Made by a program: the position numbers and the translations under genes. From positions 2,301,706 through 2,365,705 of the forward strand of contig OX453273.1 of the NCBI GenBank assembly GCA_949710005.1: 64,000 nt of DNA, written 5' to 3'. The stretch comes from Ricordea florida. Taxonomy: Eukaryota > Cnidaria > Anthozoa > Corallimorpharia > Ricordeidae. How positions within the stretch are numbered: the stretch's first letter is position 1; each line of letters starts with the position of its first letter. Positions 29,861 to 38,404 of this stretch are shown piece after piece. The notes below the pieces were generated by a model that worked only from the letters and a program-made list of their open reading frames with translations, was not told the DNA's origin and did no database searches.

Positions 29861-30791
29861 AGTAGTTGTAAAAAGCGGGGTCTGGGTCAAAATAAAAATG
29901 AAAAAAAAATTTTGTTGAAAAATGAAAAAAAATAAAAATGAAAAAAAAATTTAATCTGGGTCAAAATAAAAATGAAAAAAAATAAAAATGAAAAAAAAAT
30001 TTAATCTGGGTCAAAATAAAAATGAAAAAAAAAATTTTGTTGAAAAATGAAAAAAAATAAAAATGAAAAAAAAATTTAATCTGGGTCAAAATAAAAATGA
30101 AAAAAAAAATTTTGTTGAAAAATGAAAAAAAATAAAAATGAAAAAAAAATTTAATCTGGGTCAAAATAAAAATGAAAAAAAAAATTTTGTTGAAAAATGA
30201 AAAAAAATAAAAATGAAAAAAATTTTAATCTGGGTCAAAATAAAAATGAAAAAAAAATTTTGTTGAAAAATGAAAAAAAATAAAAATGAAAAAAAAATTT
30301 AATCTGGGTCAAAATAAAAATGAAAAAAAATAAAAATGAAAAAAAATTTAATCTGGGTCAAAATAAAAATAAAAAAAAAATTTTGTTGAAAAATGAAAAA
30401 AAATAAAAATGAAAAAAAAATTTAATCTGGGTCAAAATAAAAATGAAAAAAAAAATTTTGTTGAAAAATGAAAAAAAATAAAAATGAAAAAAAAATTTAA
30501 TCTGGGTCAAAATAAAAATGAAAAAAAAAATTTTGTTGAAAAATGAAAAAAAAAAATTTTGTTGAAAAATGAAAAAAAATAAAAATGAAAAAAATAAAAA
30601 TGAATATTATATATGATTTAAAGAAAAGAATGAAGAGTATAACAATGGAGAATTTAGAAGAATTACGTTTTACTGAATTGAAACAACGCGCCAGAGAGCG
30701 CGGTATTCGAGGTTATTCAAGGATGCGTAAAGCTGAACTTATTAATAATCTTATTAATAATGAAAATCCGCAAAACCAACTACAAAGATTA
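29861..30791 (+). repeat. E2 left terminal inverted repeat with tandem array
   Basis: Ends in AGTAGTTGTA and then holds an AT-rich tandem array (29880-30600) of a roughly 45-78-bp unit marked by TCTGGGTCAAAATAAAAATG, about ten copies. The right TIR has about four. The inner part includes the promoter and the first 48 or so codons of the PolB gene, shared with the zinc-ribbon gene at the right end. Confidence 0.85.
30617..30644 (+). promoter_or_regulatory. TTTAAAG motif that decides the E2 PolB start
   Basis: TTTAAAGAAAAG lies 28 nt before the ATG at 30645. This marks 30645 as the start; the open frame upstream to 30585 is promoter and repeat. Confidence 0.6.
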
Positions 30792-33700
30792 AATTTACCA
30801 GAATTGAAACAACGCGCCAGAGAGCGCGGTATTCGAGGTTATTCAAGGATGCGTAAAGCTGAACTTATTAATAATCTTATTAATAATGAAAATCCTCAAA
30901 ACCAACAACAAAGATTAACTCCTGAACCCGAAAATAATATACAACAAAAACAATTACAAAGATTAAATGTACCAGAATTGAGAGAACGTGCTAGAGAACA
31001 AGGTATTCCTGATTATTATCGTTTGAGAAAACCCGAACTTATTAATAATCTTAATAATGAAAATCCAGCACCTCAAAATCAAATACCTGGAACTCCAACT
31101 AGGCCATCACAAACACCAAAATTAAAAAAACCAGATCCGCCGGAAAATATATTAAAAAAGTTTTGGAACTATATAAAACCAGATCCGCTGAAAAATATAT
31201 TAAAAAAGATTTGGAATTATGTAGAACCATACATTCCTGAAAAAGTAAAAAATAAAACAAAAGAAATAACGAAAAATTTTATAGAAAGATATAAACAAGT
31301 AAATAAAACCAAAGAAATAAAACCGCCAAATAAATCGAAAAAAGTTAAAGGTGATAGAGATTATGAGAAGGAGGGAGCAAGACCTAAAACAAAAAGAAAC
31401 GATAAAAAAGATGAGGAAGAGATCAAATTTAATGAACAACAAACAGCATTAAGAAGTTATTTGAAAACTTACAGGACAGATGGAAAGAAAGGGTATGGAC
31501 CAAAGGAGTATTTAAATCATATAAAACCAAAAGTTCTTGATCTAATTAACCAGGAAAAGAAACCGATAAAAATCAAGTTTATATTTACGTGCAAGTTTAA
31601 AAAAGAGAATATCGTTACAAGGCAGGATTATGAACAATTAGGATACTTTCATTCAAAAGTAGAAACGATTACTTTATCAACTGATTTATTTGAATTATTT
31701 GATACTATGGCAAATCGTTTACTTGAATTGGTTGAACAGTTTCAAAAAAGAGAGTCTGGATGGATATTCGATCAAGTTGAATATTTTGATATAAACATTG
31801 ATCCATTCGAACCTTTTGTAGGAAGTTCCTATATTGATTTACCACCAATATTAGCAAAAAAGAAGGCTATTATAAATGTTATAAATGAAAAAGATCATGA
31901 GTGTTTTAAGTGGGCCGTAACCTCTGCCGTTTACATACAAAAAAATAATCCAGAAAGATTAAACAAACAAATGATAGAAAACTCAAATAACTTTGACTGG
32001 TCGGGAATAGAGTTCCCCGTTTCACTAAATCAGATTAACAAGTTTGAAAAACAAAACCCATACTATGTGATTAATGTATACGGATATGATAAAGATGTTT
32101 ACCCACTAAGAATAAGTAAAAAACAAAAAGGTTATCTAATCAACCTACTTCTAATATCAGAAGATGAAAATAATCATTATTGTTGGATAAAGAATATTAG
32201 TAGATTGTTAGCTACAAAAGTTAGTAAACATAAATCTAAGATGCACTTTTGTCATAGATGTCTCAACGCATTCCAGTCCGAAACTTCATTAGAAAAACAT
32301 CTTGAATATTGTGTCTCAAATGAAGAAGTAAAGATTAATATGCTAAAAGATGGCGATGGAAATCCTTTGTATATTAAATTCAAGAATTATAATAGAAAAA
32401 TGCGCGTTCCATTTGTCGTATATGCGGACTTTGAATGCATTACAGAGAAAATATATACCTGCTATCCAGATAAAAGTAAAAGCTATACTAATCAATATCA
32501 AAAGCATAAACCATCAGGTTATTGTTATTTAATAAAGTTTTTTGATGAAAATTATGAAATAGTTATTAGACAATACACCGCTAAATCACCAGACGAGGAT
32601 GTAGCGCAAATATTTGTAAATAGTTTAGAGTCGGATATTAGGAAAATTTACGATGATTTTAGATACAAAAAGAAAGTTAATATGACTGAAAACGATAAAA
32701 TAAGGCACAACCTTGCAAAGCAATGCAATATTTGTGAAGATGAATTGGGAGAAGATAAGGTAATAGATCACTGTCACCTTACAGGAAAGTATAGAGGAGC
32801 GGCTCATAATAAATGCAACTTAAATTACAATATTCCAAAGTTTTTCCCGGTAATATTTCACAACCTATCAGGTTATGACGCTCATCTTTTTATTAAAAAT
32901 CTTGGTTCAACAAAAGGTAAAATAAACTGTATACCAAATAATGAAGAAAAGTATATTTCTTTCACAAAACAGATTGTGGTTGATACATTTAAAAATAAAG
33001 AAAATATTCAGGTTGAGGTTAAGCGTGATATTAGATTCATTGATTCATTTAAATTTATGGCAACAAGTCTAGATAAATTAGTAACTAATCTACCAAAAGA
33101 ATCTTTCAAAAACTTAAATATTTTCTATAAAGGCGAAGAATTAAAGTTATTGTTGAGAAAGGGTGTATTTACATATGATTGGTTTGATGAATTAGATAAA
33201 CTCAATGCAACCCAACTTCCACCAAAGGATGATTTCTACTCAAAACTCAACGATGAAGATATAACAGAAGATAACTACCAACATGCTAAAAATGTATGGA
33301 AAACCTTCAATATGAAAACAATGAGAGAATATCATGATCTATATCTAAAGTCGGATGTACTACTTTTAGCGGATGTATTCGAGAACTTTAGAGATGTTTG
33401 CCAAACCCATTATGGTTTAGATCCTGCTTGGTATTATACATCACCAGGACTAGCTTGGGATGCAGCATTAAAGTTAACGAAAGTGAATTTGGAGTTGCTA
33501 ACCGACGTTGACATGTTGCTTATGATTGAGAAAGGTATTAGGGGTGGTGTATCTATGATATCTACTAGATATGGTAAAGCAAACAATCCATATATGAGTA
33601 AATATGAACCAAAACTACCAATAAAGTATATACAATATCTTGACGCTAATAATTTATATGGTGGTGGAATGAGTAACCCGCTACCTACTCATGGGTTTAG

Positions 33701-34853
33701 ATGGATGTCTGATAAAGATTTTTCAGACTGGAAAAATATACCATGTATATTAGAGGTTGATTTAGAATACCCAAATAACCTACATGATTTACATAATGAT
33801 TATCCTCTAGCTCCAGAAAGGCTTGTAGTTAATAAAGTGGAGAAATTAATCCCAAACCTAAACAATAAGGTAAATTATGTTGTTCATCATGAAACACTAA
33901 AACTTTATGAAAGTTTGGGATTAAAAATAACAAAGATTCATAGAGGTATTACATTTAATGAGTCTGCTTGGTTAAAACCTTACATTGATTTGAATACTTA
34001 TCTAAGATCAAAAGCGAATAACGACTTTGAAAAAGATTTCTTCAAGTTAATGAATAACTCCGTATTTGGTAAAACAATGGAAAACATTAGAAATAGGGTA
34101 GACATTAGATTAGTTACAAATCAAAAAGATGCGAAAAAATTAATAACAAAACCTAACTATCAACATCGTACTATCTTTTGTGAAAATCTTGTAGCAATAC
34201 ATATGAAGAAAACAAAGTTAGTATTCAATAAACCTGTTTATTTAGGCATGTGCATTCTAGATCTAAGTAAAACAATAATGTTTAAATTTCACTATAATTA
34301 TATTAAACATAAATATGGGGAAAAGGCTAAATTGCTTTTTACAGATACGGATAGTCTGGCATATTTGATAGAAACAGAAGATTTCTACAAGGATATTAGT
34401 CCAGATGTGAGAGAAATGTTTGATACTTCTAATTATCCTAAAGTTCACAAATCCGGCATTGAAACTGACGTGAATAAAAAATTAATTGGTAAGTTTAAAG
34501 ATGAGGCCGGCGGTAAGCAGATAGCTGAATTTGTGGGATTGCGAGCCAAGCTTTATTCATACAGGATGGATGAAGGTGAAGAAGAAAAGAAATGTAAGGG
34601 AATGAAGAAGGCAGTAGTAAAAAAGACCATAAGCTTTGATAATTACAAGAATTGTTTATTAAATAAAAAGCCGCAAATGAGGCAGATGAATGTATTCAGA
34701 AGTCATTTGCATGATGTTTTCACCGAAACTGTTAATAAAATTGCACTATCCGCCGATGATGATAAGAGAATAATTTGTGAAGATGGAATAAATACTTTTG
34801 CTCATGGACATTATCTTTTCAAAACAGAATCTGGCGGTAACTCTGTATCATAA
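30645..34853 (+). CDS. E2 SAP-repeat protein-primed DNA polymerase B
   Basis: A 1402-aa polymerase that replicates the element. Start chosen at MENLEELRF by the upstream TTTAAAG and by E1 (MENLKEL at its zinc gene). Three SAP-like modules lie at about residues 9-38, 50-79 and 109-137 (first two identical in DNA), then a basic linker, the QQTALRSYLKTYRTDGKKGY block, a C2HC finger, Exo I YADFE (Asp near 594), an endonuclease VII/HNH-like module near 694 (CNIC...DHCHLTGKYRGAAH..CN), FHNLSGYDAHLF, motif A LDANNLYG near 997, motif B NNSVFGKT near 1133 and motif C FTDTDS near 1231. All catalytic acids are present. It overlaps the integrase 3' end by 43 nt. Confidence 0.9.
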   Translation: MENLEELRFTELKQRARERGIRGYSRMRKAELINNLINNENPQNQLQRLNLPELKQRARERGIRGYSRMRKAELINNLINNENPQNQQQRLTPEPENNIQQKQLQRLNVPELRERAREQGIPDYYRLRKPELINNLNNENPAPQNQIPGTPTRPSQTPKLKKPDPPENILKKFWNYIKPDPLKNILKKIWNYVEPYIPEKVKNKTKEITKNFIERYKQVNKTKEIKPPNKSKKVKGDRDYEKEGARPKTKRNDKKDEEEIKFNEQQTALRSYLKTYRTDGKKGYGPKEYLNHIKPKVLDLINQEKKPIKIKFIFTCKFKKENIVTRQDYEQLGYFHSKVETITLSTDLFELFDTMANRLLELVEQFQKRESGWIFDQVEYFDINIDPFEPFVGSSYIDLPPILAKKKAIINVINEKDHECFKWAVTSAVYIQKNNPERLNKQMIENSNNFDWSGIEFPVSLNQINKFEKQNPYYVINVYGYDKDVYPLRISKKQKGYLINLLLISEDENNHYCWIKNISRLLATKVSKHKSKMHFCHRCLNAFQSETSLEKHLEYCVSNEEVKINMLKDGDGNPLYIKFKNYNRKMRVPFVVYADFECITEKIYTCYPDKSKSYTNQYQKHKPSGYCYLIKFFDENYEIVIRQYTAKSPDEDVAQIFVNSLESDIRKIYDDFRYKKKVNMTENDKIRHNLAKQCNICEDELGEDKVIDHCHLTGKYRGAAHNKCNLNYNIPKFFPVIFHNLSGYDAHLFIKNLGSTKGKINCIPNNEEKYISFTKQIVVDTFKNKENIQVEVKRDIRFIDSFKFMATSLDKLVTNLPKESFKNLNIFYKGEELKLLLRKGVFTYDWFDELDKLNATQLPPKDDFYSKLNDEDITEDNYQHAKNVWKTFNMKTMREYHDLYLKSDVLLLADVFENFRDVCQTHYGLDPAWYYTSPGLAWDAALKLTKVNLELLTDVDMLLMIEKGIRGGVSMISTRYGKANNPYMSKYEPKLPIKYIQYLDANNLYGGGMSNPLPTHGFRWMSDKDFSDWKNIPCILEVDLEYPNNLHDLHNDYPLAPERLVVNKVEKLIPNLNNKVNYVVHHETLKLYESLGLKITKIHRGITFNESAWLKPYIDLNTYLRSKANNDFEKDFFKLMNNSVFGKTMENIRNRVDIRLVTNQKDAKKLITKPNYQHRTIFCENLVAIHMKKTKLVFNKPVYLGMCILDLSKTIMFKFHYNYIKHKYGEKAKLLFTDTDSLAYLIETEDFYKDISPDVREMFDTSNYPKVHKSGIETDVNKKLIGKFKDEAGGKQIAEFVGLRAKLYSYRMDEGEEEKKCKGMKKAVVKKTISFDNYKNCLLNKKPQMRQMNVFRSHLHDVFTETVNKIALSADDDKRIICEDGINTFAHGHYLFKTESGGNSVS

Positions 34854-35797
34854 GGCACAACCTGTAATTCTTCCCTTACAAATCCCCGTCTTGGTCCATC
34901 CAGCAAATAATATAAAACAGGTTGATTAGGTGAAATCACACTTTTAGAAATATCATAAACTTTGATACTCCAAATTGGATCTGTGGCCCGTCTTTTTTCA
35001 CCACCTTCAAGTTCTCCGGGCGATAATAAATATCTAACTTTAACATAAGATGGTAATCTAAACTCATCAAGTCCCACCTCACGTTGATAATTTTTAGGTT
35101 CAATATCAACTTTTTTCTGTTTTATAGCATCATCAGGTTCTTTACCAGTTATTCTAGTTGGTGTATTATTCAAAGTTTTCAAAATATCTGGTAATCGTTT
35201 CACCCATACTCTTGATCTTTCATCACTAATCATTTCTTGTGCATATTGATGACTAAATAATCTTTCACCCAATATTCTATTTGCTCTTTCTACAAATGCT
35301 TGAGCTCTATGATTTCCAGCTTCACTTATTTGGATTTTTACATTATGGTAATTCATAAGTTTTGTAACCTCGCCCATAAATTCTCTTCCGGGGTCAACCA
35401 TTAATGTTTTGGGATATTTTAACTTCCTGGAATATATTTTTTCAAAAGCATTTGAAATTTCTCTACTTTCTTTTGAGGTTAATGGTTCAGCATCTTTGTA
35501 TCTCGAGGCCACATCAATCACAACCAATGCATATCGATATGTTTTTCTTCCAACTCTATCATGCGGTAAAAATAATAAATCCGCTTGGTGAATCTGATTA
35601 GGTTTATCCACAACCCAGTGCGGTCTAGGAATATACTTTGGGGCCGGCAGATATATTTGCCATAGAGCCTGTTTTTCAAGCCATTGTTTAGCCTCATCTT
35701 CACCTACTTTTGCTTTTTCAGCTAATTTATTAATCGCAGAATATCCTTTCCAATATCCATCAGTTGAATAATATATTTTCGATAAAGTAGAAATCAT
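34811..35797 (-). CDS. E2 rve integrase, left copy
   Basis: This 328-aa integrase has the same DDE pattern as E1: Asp in HQADLLFLP, Asp in LMVDPGREF and Glu in QAFVERANR. It lacks the 11-residue N-terminal insertion seen in E1 (MISTLSKIYYSTDGYW). It overlaps PolB by 43 nt and is divergent from the capsid gene with a 33-nt spacer in which each strand carries a TTTAA-type motif. I see no difference from the right copy at 51628-52614 at the protein level. Confidence 0.9.
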   Translation of the reverse strand: MISTLSKIYYSTDGYWKGYSAINKLAEKAKVGEDEAKQWLEKQALWQIYLPAPKYIPRPHWVVDKPNQIHQADLLFLPHDRVGRKTYRYALVVIDVASRYKDAEPLTSKESREISNAFEKIYSRKLKYPKTLMVDPGREFMGEVTKLMNYHNVKIQISEAGNHRAQAFVERANRILGERLFSHQYAQEMISDERSRVWVKRLPDILKTLNNTPTRITGKEPDDAIKQKKVDIEPKNYQREVGLDEFRLPSYVKVRYLLSPGELEGGEKRRATDPIWSIKVYDISKSVISPNQPVLYYLLDGPRRGFVREELQVVPYDTELPPDSVLKR

Positions 35798-35830
35798 TTA
35801 AAGATTACTCCGCACTTCCTTAAAATAAAT
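35797..35830 (+). promoter_or_regulatory. TTTAAAG motif of E2 capsid gene, shared divergent spacer
   Basis: TTTAAAGATTACTCC lies 34 nt before the capsid ATG and abuts the integrase start codon. On the other strand TTTTAAGG lies about 28 nt before the integrase ATG, so the two promoters interleave. The right copy is at 52614-52647. Confidence 0.6.
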
Positions 35831-37072
35831 ATGGCGAACGTATCTGAAAAAATTAACCCAAACAGGATTCCAAGAGAGCCACTCGGCCTGAAATCAGAAT
35901 CAACATTGCATAGAGTTACTCTCAACCCATCATCAGCCAATCCGGGAGAAACACTATATATAAATATTCCTAAACTTTCTGAAAATTTAGTGATTGTACC
36001 AGGAAGCGTATATCTAGTATTTAACTTGACTGTTGAGGGGCATGAAGATAACACCCTAGTGAATAATGTAGGTAGTAACCTTGTATCCAGACTCAAGGTT
36101 CTTTTTGGAGGTGAAACACTACAGGATACTCAAAGATACGATCTATTTCAAACCTACCATGACTTATTCTTAACAGAGGAAGAACGGGAGGATAGATTAA
36201 AACAAGGTATTTCTTCTGAAAACATTAGGAAGCTACGGACAAATGCGGGTGATAAGGTAGACACAGATGTAAAGGAAGTAGCACTTGCAGTAGTACACAA
36301 CACTAAGTACCATATCCCACTAAATCATCCTATTCTCAATGATCATGGGGTTTTCTATCCAAAGGCATTAGATCATCAACTAATATTTGAGATTACACTA
36401 GCTCCAGTTAACGATATTGTTGTTTATTCTGATAATACAAAGACTCCAACTTACAAAATAACAAACCTTGAGTTGGAATATTCTTGTATATCAAGCGAAT
36501 ACTTAGCTCGCGAGGCACAGGCGGCTTATCAGGTTGGAAAGGGGTTCTTTTATGAAAATGTAACTCTACACAAAACTTTCACCATATCCAGACCTACAGA
36601 CAGCGTTATAAACCAGCATATTAATCTACCTAGAAGGTCAATTACGGGGATATTATGTTTGTTTAAATTACCATATGGTGAAGGAGCACGTAACTCTGAA
36701 TTTTTTTTCGATCCAGGTATCACCTCAATCAATATTGATGTTAATGGTGTACCAAACCGTTTCTACTCTAAGGGAATGGTACCTTCAGACCTATGGGAGT
36801 CGATAAAGAAACGTTTCGGCGGTTCCTCCCGATGGTCGATAAAGGAAAAGGATTTTTATAGTAAAAAGTTTGCTCTGTGGTTAGATTTGAGAACTCACCC
36901 AGATAATGGTATTCACGGAGGAGGTCTGGCCTTAAATAACGCACAGGATGGTGTAAAAATAGAAATGAAGAGAAAAGTTAGTGGGTCTGGTATTATGACT
37001 TGTTACATGTTTGTGGTAGCCGATGCATTAATGGAGGTTATGAATTCTAACTTAAGATCAATCATGTATTAG
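35831..37072 (+). CDS. E2 major capsid protein, left copy
   Basis: This 413-aa protein has the same blocks as the E1 capsid (IPKLSENLVIVPGSV, SRLKVLFGGETLQDTQRYDL, HPILNDHGVFYPKALDH). Compared with E1 it has small insertions, such as GGSSRWSIKEKDFY. It differs from the right copy by one residue that I found: the Arg in KLRTN at 36237 is Gln in the right copy at 53054. A silent change is at 36751/53568. The gene is open and ends 7 nt before the ATPase start. Confidence 0.75.
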   Translation: MANVSEKINPNRIPREPLGLKSESTLHRVTLNPSSANPGETLYINIPKLSENLVIVPGSVYLVFNLTVEGHEDNTLVNNVGSNLVSRLKVLFGGETLQDTQRYDLFQTYHDLFLTEEEREDRLKQGISSENIRKLRTNAGDKVDTDVKEVALAVVHNTKYHIPLNHPILNDHGVFYPKALDHQLIFEITLAPVNDIVVYSDNTKTPTYKITNLELEYSCISSEYLAREAQAAYQVGKGFFYENVTLHKTFTISRPTDSVINQHINLPRRSITGILCLFKLPYGEGARNSEFFFDPGITSINIDVNGVPNRFYSKGMVPSDLWESIKKRFGGSSRWSIKEKDFYSKKFALWLDLRTHPDNGIHGGGLALNNAQDGVKIEMKRKVSGSGIMTCYMFVVADALMEVMNSNLRSIMY

Positions 37073-37079
37073 TTAAAAT

Positions 37080-37577
37080 ATGGAAGAATTACGAGAAAAA
37101 ATTCCTTTTCATTGCATTATAACGGGCCCGACAAATTGTGGAAAGACAAAGTACATAATTGATCAACTCCGGGGCCCATTCCGAAAAGTTTTTGAATACA
37201 TTGTTTTAATATGCCCAACTTATGCTAAAAATAAAACCTATCATAATTTTGCTAGAGGAGATAAACGTTTCTATGTATTATCACCCGATTCTAGTAACGT
37301 TGATGAGATTAATGAATTGTTAAGTTACTGTCAAACTTTATTCTCTGGAACAAATACATTAATAATTTTAGATGATTGTGCTGTTTCTAATGATTTGAAA
37401 AAACGATCAAACAAGTTTATTGATTTAGCATTTTCTGGAAGACATCATGGATTATCAGTTTGGGTTCTAACTCAACAATTAACTTCACCCTTACCAAAAC
37501 ACAACTATGGGAATGATATGGCAAAGCTTGGGCCATACATGGCCCATATGTGGGAATGGTATGGGAAGGCTTGGTGA
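37080..37577 (+). pseudogene. E2 packaging ATPase, left copy, truncated by CACTA
   Basis: Identical to the intact copy at 53897 up to VWVLTQQLTS (about residue 136), including Walker A (GPTNCGKT) and Walker B (LIILDD). It then runs into transposon-derived sequence and stops. The C-terminal third is missing, so it is not expected to be functional. The last shared base is 37487; the CACTA terminal repeat starts at 37502, leaving 14 bases of unclear origin between them. Confidence 0.85.
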
Positions 37578-37800
37578 TGGTATGGAACTGATGTGGGACC
37601 TAATTTTGGCAAAATGTAACCTATGGAAAATATATGGAATGAAAAGGTGATGCCACTCATTATATGGGAGAGCTATGGCAACACAATGTCCATATATATT
37701 CCATAGCACTGACACACATGCTTGCTGCACAACTTGTGTGGAAATGATATGGGGCACCCAATTGTTCAATGTTCCATAGATTATCCATACCAGGTGGTAT
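37502..37800. repeat. CACTA left terminal and subterminal repeats
   Basis: Several copies of the degenerate GGGAATGRTATGG motif occur within the first 300 bases, in both orientations. Confidence 0.6.
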
Positions 37801-37804
37801 TCAC

Positions 37805-37960
37805 TTTCTTAAGTTCCATAGAATTTCCATATGATAACTTCAATTGGAAATATCTCCCATAGAGTTTCCATATGATAACTTCATTTGGAAATATCTCCCA
37901 TTGAATTTCCACATGATAACTTCATTTGGAAATATCTCCCATAGAGTTTCCATATGATGG
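37805..37960 (+). repeat. 53-bp tandem repeat inside CACTA
   Basis: About three copies of a unit containing TTTCCATATGATAACTTCAT and GGAAATATCTCCCAT. It may be part of the subterminal binding region. Confidence 0.65.
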
Positions 37961-38404
37961 CTTTACAGAATCTCTGTGAAGCCGAAGCATAACTGAAAAA
38001 GTTTGGTATGCAAATTCTTTGCAGAGTCCATGTTATGGAAATCTGCAAACAGTACCTTTCAAATGATCCATCTAAGTTTGATGTGACAGTTGTGAATTAA
38101 TGATTTAATTAGGGAGTCCTGAGTTTCAAATAGAACAATTTTTTAAAAATAGCATTTTTATTACAATACCATGCCTCTTAGTGTCTATAGTAATAATTAC
38201 AAGTACTTGTTAAATAGGATTCTTTTGGATTATTTTACAGTCAATTTGGCTAATCATTTCCATACTCAGCAGACTATTGAATTCATTAAAATGGGAATTT
38301 GATTACACTACTTTTCGATAACCTGCCCTACAAATAAAAAAAAATGCAAAATGTAAGCTGACTCTTGATATTAATTTGACCGTCTACTGATTGGACTTAA
38401 GATC
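37961..38404. other. No gene seen; 3' flank of transposase
   Basis: AT-rich sequence between the tandem repeat and the transposase stop codon. No ORF or repeat structure that I can identify. Confidence 0.4.

Larger units (their letters stand above)
33190..37487 (+). repeat. 4.3-kb direct duplication of E2, left copy
   Basis: PolB 3' part, integrase, capsid and ATPase 5' part are repeated at 50007-54304 with a constant offset of 16817. I found only two base differences by eye (36237 and 36751). The repeat is broken at both ends exactly where the CACTA-containing segment begins and ends. Confidence 0.9.

Noticed and set aside
29961..30164. Phe-rich minus-strand ORF in the TIR array
   Set aside because: Product of the AT-rich tandem repeat only.
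29880..30600. Regular repeats resembling a CRISPR array
   Set aside because: The units are head-to-tail, low complexity and without distinct spacers, in a eukaryotic transposon terminus.
30585..30644. Upstream start of E2 PolB at 30585
   Set aside because: It reads through the tandem repeat and the promoter motif; the ATG at 30645 has the usual motif spacing and matches E1 end-gene starts.
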